Shown here: positions 16,997 through 24,450 of the stretch, piece by piece
Layout: every line of letters begins with the position of its first letter
How positions within the stretch are numbered: the first letter of the stretch is position 1
Assembly: GCA_009885935.1 (NCBI GenBank)
Contig: VFJT01000090.1
Coordinates: 1-33,337, forward strand
DNA: 33,337 nt
Direction: 5' to 3'
Origin: Gammaproteobacteria bacterium
Lineage (GTDB): Bacteria > Pseudomonadota > Gammaproteobacteria > UBA1113
Notes under the pieces: model-generated
What the model was told of the DNA's origin: nothing
What the model saw: only the letters and a program-made list of their open reading frames with translations
The model's database searches: none
Made by a program: the position numbers and the translations under genes

Positions 16997-17117
16997 TAAT
17001 TAAAATATCGTAGGGGCAGATCCCCGTGTCTGTTCTGAATAGGGTAATCACAGCGGTTGTATAAATTAATAGGATAATAATTAAAATATCGTAGGGGCAG
17101 ACCCCCGTGTCTGCCCT
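16979..17117 (+). repeat. Tandem duplication carrying palindromic repeats C and D
   Basis: 16979-17036 is repeated at 17060-17117 with an 81-bp offset and about three mismatches. The unit begins in the pit stop region and ends with a 29-bp palindromic repeat (copy C at 17008-17036, copy D at 17089-17117). Copy D keeps a perfect stem (GGGCAGAC/GTCTGCCC), while copy C has lost pairing at its right arm (TGTTCT). Copy D ends 18 bp before the permease start, just ahead of its ribosome-binding site. Confidence 0.85.
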
Positions 17118-17135
17118 AAATTAGGAAACAACACC

Positions 17136-18518
17136 ATGACAGGGATGCTACACAAAAAAACCATTGAAGATTTTTCTAATGATGATCTCAATCTCCTAGC
17201 TTCTAAGCACTTAAAGCGTTGTTTGAATGCCTTTGATTTAACTTTGCTGGGCATAGGCGCGGTGATTGGTGCCGGTATTTTTATCTTAACCGGCATTGCT
17301 GCGGCCACCCAGGCAGGTCCTGCCATTACCATCTCTTTTATCGTGTCTGGTTTAGCGTGCGCTTTTTCGGCTTTGTCCTATGCTGAATTGGCCTCCGCCA
17401 TTGGCGGCTGCGGCAGCGCTTATGGCTATGCTTATGTGGGCTTTGGCGAAATTTTCGCTTGGATTATCGGTTGGGATTTAATGTTAGAATATGCGGTTTC
17501 TTGTGCCGCGGTGGCCATTGGTTGGTCGGCTTATTTTAATAAAATCTTGTCTATTTTTAAAGTACAGATCCCACAAAAATTTTTAACCAGTCCTTTGGCC
17601 GGGGGCATTTTAGACTTGCCTGCTTTTCTGATCATGATGACAGTGACTCTGCTTTTAGTTTTTGGTGTAAAAAACAGTGCCAGAGTGAATGCGACGATCG
17701 TGGGCATTAAATTGGTGGCCATTGCTATTTTTATTGCCGTGGCTGCACCACACGTCAATTTTAATCAGTGGATGCCTTTTATGCCTTTTGGTTGGAGTGG
17801 GGTGATGGCGGGTGCAGGAATGGTTTTTTTTGCTTATATCGGTTTTGATGCGGTGAGTACTGCAGCGGAAGAGACGATCAACCCTAAGCGGGATTTGCCT
17901 ATAGGTATTATTGCTTCGTTGGTTATCTGCACGGTAATCTATGTGTTAGTTGCTGCCCTGTTAACGCTCGTCGTGCCCTATAGCAGTTTGAATACGGCAT
18001 CGCCGGTGGCGGATGTTTTAGTACGCTTGGGACATGGAATGGCTGGCAGTATGATTGCAGTAGGGGCTTTGGCGGGACTAACCACGGTGATTTTAGTCAT
18101 GTTTTATGGTATGAGTCGCGTGACTTATGCGATGGCGAGGGATCAGTTATTGCCACAATTTTTGACCTATGTGCATCCTAAATACCATACCCCTGCACTC
18201 ATCTTATTATTGGCGGGAGTGGTGATTGCGACGGTTGCCGCGACTCTACCCATTAAAGATATTGCAGAATTAGTGAATATTGGTACTTTGGCGGCTTTTG
18301 TGATGGTGAATAGTGGCGTGATTGTTTTGCGTTACAGCAAACCCAATCTGCTACGTCCGTTTCGCACCCCTTTTGGTATTTTGCTCCCTAGTTTGGGTAT
18401 ATTCTTTTGTGTTTATTTAATGATAAGTTTGCCCTGGATCACTTGGCTGCGGTTTATAGCTTGGCTTGTGCTGGGCTTAATTTTTTATTTGGTAAACTTT
18501 TTTCGTAGACGCGGATGA
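17136..18518 (+). CDS. APC-superfamily amino acid permease (CAT-like)
   Basis: Twelve-helix amino acid transporter of the cationic amino acid transporter/YfnA type. The first helix carries the APC consensus GIGAVIGAGIFILTG (~residues 37-51). GGCGSAYGYAYVGFGEIFAW follows, then FFAYIGFDAVSTAAEET with the conserved motif after helix 6, and GMSRVTYAMARDQLLP after helix 8. 460 residues is normal. The start follows AGGA at 9 nt. Substrate cannot be told from sequence; an intracellular bacterium would use such a permease to take host amino acids. It is downstream of pit but separated by the duplicated palindromic repeats, so joint transcription is uncertain. Confidence 0.88.
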   Translation: MTGMLHKKTIEDFSNDDLNLLASKHLKRCLNAFDLTLLGIGAVIGAGIFILTGIAAATQAGPAITISFIVSGLACAFSALSYAELASAIGGCGSAYGYAYVGFGEIFAWIIGWDLMLEYAVSCAAVAIGWSAYFNKILSIFKVQIPQKFLTSPLAGGILDLPAFLIMMTVTLLLVFGVKNSARVNATIVGIKLVAIAIFIAVAAPHVNFNQWMPFMPFGWSGVMAGAGMVFFAYIGFDAVSTAAEETINPKRDLPIGIIASLVICTVIYVLVAALLTLVVPYSSLNTASPVADVLVRLGHGMAGSMIAVGALAGLTTVILVMFYGMSRVTYAMARDQLLPQFLTYVHPKYHTPALILLLAGVVIATVAATLPIKDIAELVNIGTLAAFVMVNSGVIVLRYSKPNLLRPFRTPFGILLPSLGIFFCVYLMISLPWITWLRFIAWLVLGLIFYLVNFFRRRG

Positions 18519-18570
18519 AACCTTTTTTGCATAATTATTCCTGTATGGTAACTATTCGCACTGTATGAAT

Positions 18571-18628
18571 GATTTCAATAGCGAGGAATAGCAATACCTG
18601 TCATTGCGAGCTTGCGAAGCAATCCAGG
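18571..18628 (+). repeat. CATTGCGAG-type dispersed repeat, copy 1
   Basis: A GTCATTGCGAGCTTGCGAAG repeat (from 18600) ending CAATCCAGG, preceded by TTCAATAGCGAGG. Both parts recur near 28.8-28.9 kb. It lies in the 374-bp gene-free stretch 18519-18892, which also holds the stems ACACGGTGA/TCACCGTGT (18715-18723 with 18731-18739) and CTGTTA/TAACAG (18791-18805), and CTCTA/TAGAG (18824-18837) followed by seven T at 18843-18849, a weak terminator candidate for the permease transcript. Confidence 0.6.
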
Positions 18629-18892
18629 AAGATATTGAACAATGAAAAGGAACGTCATTTACCACAGAGCTAATACAGCAACGAGGCACTGCCCCTATCT
18701 TTTTGCTGCTGTACACACGGTGACATCCTCTCACCGTGTTATCTCGCATCACTATTGTGCTGCGCCTCAGATAATCGAGATCTGCCTATACTGTTAGAGT
18801 AACAGTGAGTCCTAATCGTTATCCTCTACTTCTAGAGCTTGCTTTTTTTCTTGTTATGATCGCCAGTATTTATCTATACTCGACTCGCTCAA

Positions 18893-20188
18893 CTATCGCA
18901 CTCGTTTGTCTTTGACCCAAAGCGCCAAGACTAAAAACAGGGCTATTGTAAAAGAAATAGGGAGCACTGTAAAGGCATGCTGAAAATCTACAGCACCATA
19001 TTGCAGTACATTTTCTGCTGCTTCTAGTCTATTTTGGTCTAACAATGTTCCAATGTAAGGCTGTAATAATGCGCCTCCGCACATAACGATCATTCCGGTA
19101 AAGCTCATTGCAATACCGATCCTATGCAGCGGATTATTTTCACTTACGACTGTGTAGCCTAGAGATTGGACACTCGAGGCTAAACCCAACAGCAAGAAAA
19201 TTATTGCCAGAATAATTATTGACTTTATGGTTATATAAACAATGCTTAAACCGAGAATGAGTGAGCCTATAGCACCTAATATCATAAATAATTTTCTAGA
19301 TTGGAATTTGTCAGAGAGTGAACCTACCCATGGTGAGCCAATAATAACGCCTATAAACAGTAAAGAAACAATAAAGCTAGATGTAGCTGCAGACAAATGA
19401 TCCACCGTTTGCAGATAAGGCTGCCCCCATAGTGCGCCTATCAAGGTAACGGGCAAATTCATCAGCGAAGCAAATAAGCCACCGATCCAATTGACTGGAC
19501 ATTTAATTGTACACCAGAAATTTTTTCCCGTTTGAAGTATTGACTGTTTAGTAGATTGCTCAATTTTGGCATTTGCATTATCTTTTACAAAGGTCAGCAC
19601 CATCATAAGTATTAATATTTCGACTGTTGCTAACACAAAGAATAGCATGCGCCACGAATAATGCTGAATGAAATATAATACCGGTGTTTGTGCTAAAATT
19701 CCTCCCACCATTGCTGAACTGACTAAAATCCCAACCAGGAATGCTAGATATCGTGGTGGGAACCATTCTTTAATAAGCTTTGCCGCTAAAATAAAACCAG
19801 CGGAAGCACCCATGCCAGCAATAAATGAAAAAACCAACATCTGCTGATAATTTCTAGAAAGCCCTAATGCAACATTTGAACTAATACAAATGAGTACTGC
19901 TGTGAAAATAATAGATTTTGATGAAAACCGGTCTAATAATATCCCAAATGGAATCAGAAATAGTATATTTCCCCAAAGATACGCAGAAGATATTTTAGCG
20001 TATAGGTAAGCATTGATATTAAAGTGGTGCATTAGAATTAATGCTAATGAAGAAAAGCTATTCACTCTAAGTGACTCTATAAGGAAAAATAAAATTGGGA
20101 CACTGCAAATAAGTACGGATTTTCTAAAATTAAAGACGTCACTACAAGGGGCTTCGGATATATTGAGTTGATTAACATTGGATGACAT
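18893..20188 (-). CDS. Major facilitator superfamily transporter
   Basis: 431-residue MFS protein with about twelve hydrophobic helices. The loop after helix 2 has PFGILLDRFSSKSIIF, a degenerate MFS motif A, and the second half has GSPWVGSLSDKFQSRKLFMILG, a better copy. ASAGFILAAKLIKEWFPPRYL resembles motifs of the nitrate/sugar-phosphate-like and intracellular-pathogen MFS groups, but no substrate can be assigned. AAGGGAG precedes the ATG. Base composition is clearly more AT-rich than the hem genes beside it, which hints at transfer. It stands alone, between repeat-rich intergenic regions. Confidence 0.85.
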   Translation of the reverse strand: MSSNVNQLNISEAPCSDVFNFRKSVLICSVPILFFLIESLRVNSFSSLALILMHHFNINAYLYAKISSAYLWGNILFLIPFGILLDRFSSKSIIFTAVLICISSNVALGLSRNYQQMLVFSFIAGMGASAGFILAAKLIKEWFPPRYLAFLVGILVSSAMVGGILAQTPVLYFIQHYSWRMLFFVLATVEILILMMVLTFVKDNANAKIEQSTKQSILQTGKNFWCTIKCPVNWIGGLFASLMNLPVTLIGALWGQPYLQTVDHLSAATSSFIVSLLFIGVIIGSPWVGSLSDKFQSRKLFMILGAIGSLILGLSIVYITIKSIIILAIIFLLLGLASSVQSLGYTVVSENNPLHRIGIAMSFTGMIVMCGGALLQPYIGTLLDQNRLEAAENVLQYGAVDFQHAFTVLPISFTIALFLVLALWVKDKRVR

Positions 20189-20260
20189 ACAAGAACTCCC
20201 TTACTGTTTTTCAGGCACAATGTAACAATAAAATCGTCGCAAATCACCCTATTTTTTATT

Positions 20261-20291
20261 AGACCACACGGTGTTCGCAGTCGCAATGACG
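20261..20291 (-). repeat. CATTGCGAG-type dispersed repeat, partial copy
   Basis: On the minus strand this reads GTCATTGCGACTGCGAACAC and continues to a GTGTGGTC end, similar to the copies at 18600 and 28798. It sits at the end of hemY, just before the MFS gene. Confidence 0.5.
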
Positions 20292-21464
20292 TTAATCTAC
20301 CACCGCCTGTTGAAAACAGCGCAGCGCTTCTTCTTTATCGCCTAATTGTAAGGATAATGCGCCTAATACCGCGTAGGTTTTAGGTAGGGGCCGTACCTGT
20401 AGGCTGTGGGTTAAATAACTACTGGCTTGCGATAAAGCACCATCGGCCAGTGTCAGTTGCCCTAAACACAATAAAATATGCGGTTCCTGTCCTTGTTGTT
20501 TTAATAAAGACAAAGCAAAATCGATTTGTTTATTGAGTCGTTGGCTGTGAATTTGACCGTAGAGAGCGATTAACTCCGGCTCAAACTGTGCTTTTAAAGC
20601 ATCGCGCACCAATTCTTCAGCAAGGTCTGGCATGTGGCTGTCTAACAAGAAATGAGCACAAGGCAAGACCCATTCTTTGCGGCGTTGCAAGGGTTTGGGT
20701 AATTTCTGCCAGTAGAGTTCAATTTTTTGTTGATCCCCTTGTTTTAATTGTAACAAGAATAATTCTAAATATGCCTTTTCACTCAACTGTTGCAGTTGCA
20801 CGCTATCCACTATTTTTTGTTTTTTTAGCAAAGGCAATAAATCCAATAGATGAGACCAATCGGCCAAGCGATAATAAACTTGTTTCAGCAGTTTTAACAT
20901 ATAGTTATGTTGTGGCGCCTCTTGCTGTATATGACGCAAGGTGGCTAAACAATGTTCCCATTGTTCATCGTGATATTGCAATTCAGCTTGCGTTAAGCCC
21001 ACAGCAATTTTAGCACCGGGGGTGGAGTCTAGCGCGTAATGTAAGTATTGATCGCGTCTGTCATAGGCTTCTAAAGCTTGAGCCGCTTTAGCGGCTGCCA
21101 AATAATTGACTAAAGGAATTTCATTGAATTTCACCGATTTTATCAGCAAACTTTCTGCTTTATCCCAATCGCCTTCAGCTAATGCCAACAAACCCTGCAA
21201 GGTTTGGCGATGGCTACTCTCGTAACGGTGTTCGTGACGCCATTTTTTAAAAACACGCAATATCAAACCGGGGCCATTTAACAGCCGCAATAAAATATAC
21301 AGAGCAATGAAGGCGGCCGCGACAGCGGTAATGCCAAACCATAGTGGCATTTCAATAGACCAATGCCCATAGGTAATGGCCATATAACCCGGTGCGGCAC
21401 TGAGCATCAAGGCGCTCCAAGCAAGAAAGAAAACGATGATGATCGAACTTAACCAACGTAACAT
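20292..21464 (-). CDS. hemY: HemY membrane-anchored TPR protein
   Basis: 390-residue protein of the gammaproteobacterial HemY type (not the Gram-positive protoporphyrinogen oxidase of the same name). Two N-terminal membrane helices (~4-25 and ~40-62) with the family's YGHWSIEMPLW between them are followed by tetratricopeptide-like helix pairs. Examples are LLALAEGDWDKAESLLIKSV (~92-111), where the family's usual A-x(4)-G-x(2)-A-x-A pattern is visible, and YAVLGALSLQLGDKEEALRCF at the end. It is encoded at the end of the hemD-hemX-hemY cluster. Exact role is unknown, with a proposed part in late haem synthesis. A pair of inverted palindromic repeats separates it from hemX. Confidence 0.9.
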   Translation of the reverse strand: MLRWLSSIIIVFFLAWSALMLSAAPGYMAITYGHWSIEMPLWFGITAVAAAFIALYILLRLLNGPGLILRVFKKWRHEHRYESSHRQTLQGLLALAEGDWDKAESLLIKSVKFNEIPLVNYLAAAKAAQALEAYDRRDQYLHYALDSTPGAKIAVGLTQAELQYHDEQWEHCLATLRHIQQEAPQHNYMLKLLKQVYYRLADWSHLLDLLPLLKKQKIVDSVQLQQLSEKAYLELFLLQLKQGDQQKIELYWQKLPKPLQRRKEWVLPCAHFLLDSHMPDLAEELVRDALKAQFEPELIALYGQIHSQRLNKQIDFALSLLKQQGQEPHILLCLGQLTLADGALSQASSYLTHSLQVRPLPKTYAVLGALSLQLGDKEEALRCFQQAVVD

Positions 21465-21533
21465 AAAATATCACACCTTTTTCGAAATTGAGTTATACAT
21501 ATACACCTATTACACCTCAAGATCTGACCTTTT

Positions 21534-21594
21534 ACGTAGGGGCGGACCCCTGTGTCCGCCCTTTTTGGGCAGGCACGGGGGCCTGCCCCTACGA
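21534..21594. repeat. Inverted pair of 29-bp palindromic repeats, copies E and F
   Basis: Copy E (21534-21562, plus orientation, arms GGGCGGAC/GTCCGCCC) and copy F (21566-21594, minus orientation, arms GGGCAGGC/GCCTGCCC) stand tail to tail with a 3-bp spacer. The two can also pair with each other over about 27 bp with five mismatches. The structure lies between hemX and hemY, within what is usually one transcript. Confidence 0.85.
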
Positions 21595-21607
21595 CTTATG
21601 GCAGATA

Positions 21608-22603
21608 TTATTTCCCATTGCTGATTAAAGCCTGTTGTATGCGATTGACCAGTGGCGATAACTCAGGGAAATTGGGTTGCAAATGAGTTGTTTCTAATTG
21701 TTTTAATTGTTGTAGGAGGTCTTGCGCCGTAGCATTATTGGTATCGTAATGTGCTTTTAACCAAGATTCGGCATCTTTAATGCTACTTTTAAACAAGTCT
21801 GTATTGTGAGCCAGCGCTGCCCATTGTGCTTGGCTCAGGAGTAAGCAGAGTCTAGCATTGAGGTAAGCCCGTTCATCTGGAGTGATAAAATGCGGTGCTT
21901 CTGCACCATAATGTTTGACCGTAATGACTTTTTGTAAACCTTGCCAGGCATTGTTCCATAAATTATTCCAAAAAGAGCGATGTGCATCCTGTGTTTTAGC
22001 GTTATTTCTAGGCTCGGTTTGGGTTAGGGGCAAGGCATTGATGGTGTCTTGCAAGGCAGATAGCTGGCTGACAATTTTTGCGGTATTCAATGGCGGCATG
22101 GCTTTTAAGGTGGCCAGCGTTTGTTGCAATGAGCTGTCCAAAGCCTGTAATTCGGCATCGGTACTTTGTGTTATCTCAGTGTGTGCTGCTTGTAAGTAGA
22201 TGGCTGCCTTATTGGCATCGAATTGATATAACAACGCGTCTTGGGCCAATTGTGCCAGATAGAGTACATGTGCCAAAGGCAGGGCAGATAATTGCGCATG
22301 CAATGTCGCCACTTGGGTTTGTAATTGTATTAGCGTGTGTTGATTGTTGTTATCATTGGCCGTTAAATTTTGTACTGAATCATTTAGAGCGGCAATGGCC
22401 CTTTTATTTTGTTTTAGAGTATGTTGCATATCCGATAGTTCTTGTGCGCTGGCAGAAAAAGACGCTTGCCAAGCACTCGCGTGATAATAAAAATAAGTAG
22501 CCACACTAAGGGAACAGCCCAGCGCAATAAGCCCTATGATTAGTGTTAGCCAGTTCCATGGACGGGTGTATTTGCTTTCAGTGGGCGCGGGTGTATCAGT
22601 CAT
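21608..22603 (-). CDS. hemX: HemX-like uroporphyrinogen-III C-methyltransferase family protein
   Basis: 331 residues with one membrane helix near the N-terminus (WLTLIIGLIALGCSLSVATY, ~20-38), then a coiled-coil periplasmic part (SASAQELSDMQHTLKQNKRA and more). A conserved C-terminal domain contains VITVKHYG and LNARLCLLLSQAQWAALAHN. This is the HemX architecture. Despite the name in databases, a methyltransferase fold is not visible; its role next to hemD is unclear. The ATG overlaps the hemD stop by 8 bp, supporting coupled translation. Confidence 0.9.
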   Translation of the reverse strand: MTDTPAPTESKYTRPWNWLTLIIGLIALGCSLSVATYFYYHASAWQASFSASAQELSDMQHTLKQNKRAIAALNDSVQNLTANDNNNQHTLIQLQTQVATLHAQLSALPLAHVLYLAQLAQDALLYQFDANKAAIYLQAAHTEITQSTDAELQALDSSLQQTLATLKAMPPLNTAKIVSQLSALQDTINALPLTQTEPRNNAKTQDAHRSFWNNLWNNAWQGLQKVITVKHYGAEAPHFITPDERAYLNARLCLLLSQAQWAALAHNTDLFKSSIKDAESWLKAHYDTNNATAQDLLQQLKQLETTHLQPNFPELSPLVNRIQQALISNGK

Positions 22604-23381
22604 AAAACGTTATCCTAAAGTGTGATTCAATCGCTGTGAGTATAGCCTCATCGCTGGCATTATCCGCCACATCAATGTTTCCTTTATGGCCCAATTTGCG
22701 TGCTAATGAGCGCATTTTATCACTAACGAGCAATAGATGACAGTCGCGCCAATCAGGATTGTTCATTGGTTGTGCAAAATGCAATAAAAGTGCCAAATTG
22801 TGTAAACCTGTGCTGCTGGTGACGATGAATAAGCTGTTTTTGGGGGTATGGATAGTTTTCTCTAGCGCTAGGGAGGGGGTAGGGCAGCGACGTTCATAAC
22901 AATCGAAGGGTGTGACCATGGCTCCTTGTTGTTGTAAATAAGGTGCTAATAGGCCGCGACCGCCTTTTCCCTTAAAAATAGCGATTTTTTGCCCCTTTAC
23001 ATTTTTTAAAATGGGTAAAGCCAACAAGGCTTCACTAGAGTAATCTTTTGCTGGCACTAATATATTGGAGAAACCATATTGCATCAGTGCTTTTGCTGTT
23101 CCAGGGCCTTGTGCGATGAAGCGCGCTGTAGGCCAAGTTTGTGGCGTTAGCGCACAGTGTTTCATGGCGTAATGCGCGGCGGTGGGGCTGATAAACAAAA
23201 TTATATTAAAGGGGGACTGTATAAAGTTTTGGAAGTGGGCCGTAATTTCAGGATTTTCTACGATTTCTAATGTAGGAAAAAATAATGGGTGCAAGCCCAC
23301 TGTTCGCAAGCGATGTAACAATGATGACGCTGTGGTAACGGGTTTGGTAATCACTATATGCTGGATATTATTTACATTCAT
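22596..23381 (-). CDS. hemD: Uroporphyrinogen-III synthase HemD
   Basis: Cyclises hydroxymethylbilane to uroporphyrinogen III in tetrapyrrole synthesis. The family is poorly conserved, but the pattern is typical: VITKPVTTASSLLHRLRTVG at the start, PTLEIVE, then NIILFISPTAAHYAM, FIAQGPGTAKAL, and IAIFKGKGGRGLLAPYLQQQG in the middle. IVTSSTGLHNLALLL is near the end. The ATG at 23381 (MNVNN) is preferred; the open frame extends 20 hydrophobic residues upstream with no family match. Context (hemX, hemY downstream) supports the call. hemC, often directly upstream of hemD in this cluster, is absent here. Confidence 0.88.
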   Translation of the reverse strand: MNVNNIQHIVITKPVTTASSLLHRLRTVGLHPLFFPTLEIVENPEITAHFQNFIQSPFNIILFISPTAAHYAMKHCALTPQTWPTARFIAQGPGTAKALMQYGFSNILVPAKDYSSEALLALPILKNVKGQKIAIFKGKGGRGLLAPYLQQQGAMVTPFDCYERRCPTPSLALEKTIHTPKNSLFIVTSSTGLHNLALLLHFAQPMNNPDWRDCHLLLVSDKMRSLARKLGHKGNIDVADNASDEAILTAIESHFRITFYD

Positions 23382-23582
23382 CAGGCTAGATACGCATTTA
23401 TAAAATGACAATATTGTTAATATAACATTTAAAATTAGCAAAACACCATGTTTTTTACAGAAATATCGTGAATAAACGCGAGTAGTGCTTGCAAAGCGTT
23501 AACAACTATTGCACAATACGCGTTCTTTTTACAGTGGTGTTACTACTGTTTGTGTAACTATAAAATTTTGGAGAAGATAATT

Positions 23583-24086
23583 ATGCCAAAGAAAGCAACG
23601 AAACCAGCCTCACACGGGGGTATTCAGAGTTTGCAAAGCGAATGTAAAGCCATCTTGCAAAAACTAACTGTAGCGCATCAAGATTGGGTGAAAAATACTG
23701 AGAAAGCAGCGACAAAGATCAAAGCACAATGGGTTAAAGCGGATCAGGCGATGAAAAAAGCAAAAGCGCAACTAGCGACAATCAAAGGCAAAAGTGCCGG
23801 TAAAAAAACTGTCGCGCACAAAAAGCAAGCAGATAAAATAGCGGCGGCTTTTACTCAAGCCAAAACCATGGTACGTAGCTTAAAGAAAGAATGGTCTGCT
23901 TTATTACCAGAATTGAAGGCAGCCAAGGCTGCATTAAAGCGACATTTGGCGGTAGAAAAAGTGGCGGCTAAAAAAATAGTCACCGTTAAGGCTAAAAAGG
24001 CAACTTCGGCCCAGGCGAAGAAAGCCAGTGGCAAAAGTGCTCGCAGCCCTAAGGCAAAGTCTGTAATGGTTGCAGAACCAGCCTAG
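23583..24086 (+). CDS. Histone H1-like nucleoid protein
   Basis: 167 residues, extremely rich in Lys and Ala, with start MPKKATKPASHGG behind GGAG. Residues ~15-120 are predicted to be helical with regular Lys spacing (KAATKIKAQWVKADQAMKKA). The last ~50 residues are a flexible basic tail (VKAKKATSAQAKKASGKSAR) like the C-terminal domain of eukaryotic H1. Similar proteins (Coxiella Hq1, chlamydial Hc1/Hc2, Bordetella BpH1) bind and condense DNA; in Coxiella and Chlamydia they go with the condensed extracellular form. Exact family membership is not certain because Lys/Ala-rich sequences converge easily. It is monocistronic, with palindromic repeat G just after the stop. Confidence 0.78.
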   Translation: MPKKATKPASHGGIQSLQSECKAILQKLTVAHQDWVKNTEKAATKIKAQWVKADQAMKKAKAQLATIKGKSAGKKTVAHKKQADKIAAAFTQAKTMVRSLKKEWSALLPELKAAKAALKRHLAVEKVAAKKIVTVKAKKATSAQAKKASGKSARSPKAKSVMVAEPA

Positions 24087-24093
24087 AAATTTA

Positions 24094-24122
24094 TTGTAGG
24101 GGTAGGCCCCTGTGCCTGCCCT
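24094..24122 (+). repeat. Dispersed 29-bp palindromic repeat, copy G
   Basis: Same family, with stem GGTAGGC/GCCTGCC, 7 nt after the histone-like stop codon and before the convergent lipoprotein gene. The position after a stop codon suits a 3'-end hairpin. Confidence 0.75.
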
Positions 24123-24147
24123 AACAGGGACATACCCCCAAAATAAT

Positions 24148-24378
24148 CTATTTATCACACCCATAAGCGCTGTATAGTCCTACCAGCCTCTTGCGCTCTG
24201 GGGTGCTGGATACCTCAGCATTGAGCACATCATCGCCACTGACGCCTAATTGTGCTAGAATACGGTTGCATTCCTTTTGTCGGTTAGCGTTGGCATTGTA
24301 ATCCACAGTATTGGGGTTGCTTTGACAAGCGCATAATACTAGGGTCATTAAGGCTATGGGTAAGCCGTTTTTTAGCAT
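24148..24378 (-). CDS. Small predicted lipoprotein
   Basis: 76 residues. The N-terminus, MLKNGLPIALMTLVLCACQS, is a lipoprotein signal peptide with the lipobox ending at C18, followed by Gln and Ser. The mature part (~58 residues) is polar, with two more cysteines (KECNRIL and the YGCDK end) that could pair. No family was recognised. Ser/Gln after the cysteine would favour sorting to the outer membrane under the E. coli rule. It is divergent from rnr, with 72 bp between starts. Confidence 0.7.
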   Translation of the reverse strand: MLKNGLPIALMTLVLCACQSNPNTVDYNANANRQKECNRILAQLGVSGDDVLNAEVSSTPERKRLVGLYSAYGCDK

Positions 24379-24450
24379 GTTGAGATCCTTAGTTAAGTTA
24401 AGACAAAATAGGTAGCACTATTATATTAGACATAATCCACCGGAGTCAAA

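Noticed and set aside
20588..21013. 141-codon open frame antisense to hemY
   Set aside because: It lies fully inside hemY, and its composition reflects the complementary strand of TPR-coding sequence.
22078..22500. 140-codon open frame antisense to hemX
   Set aside because: It is fully inside hemX with no motif or ribosome-binding site.
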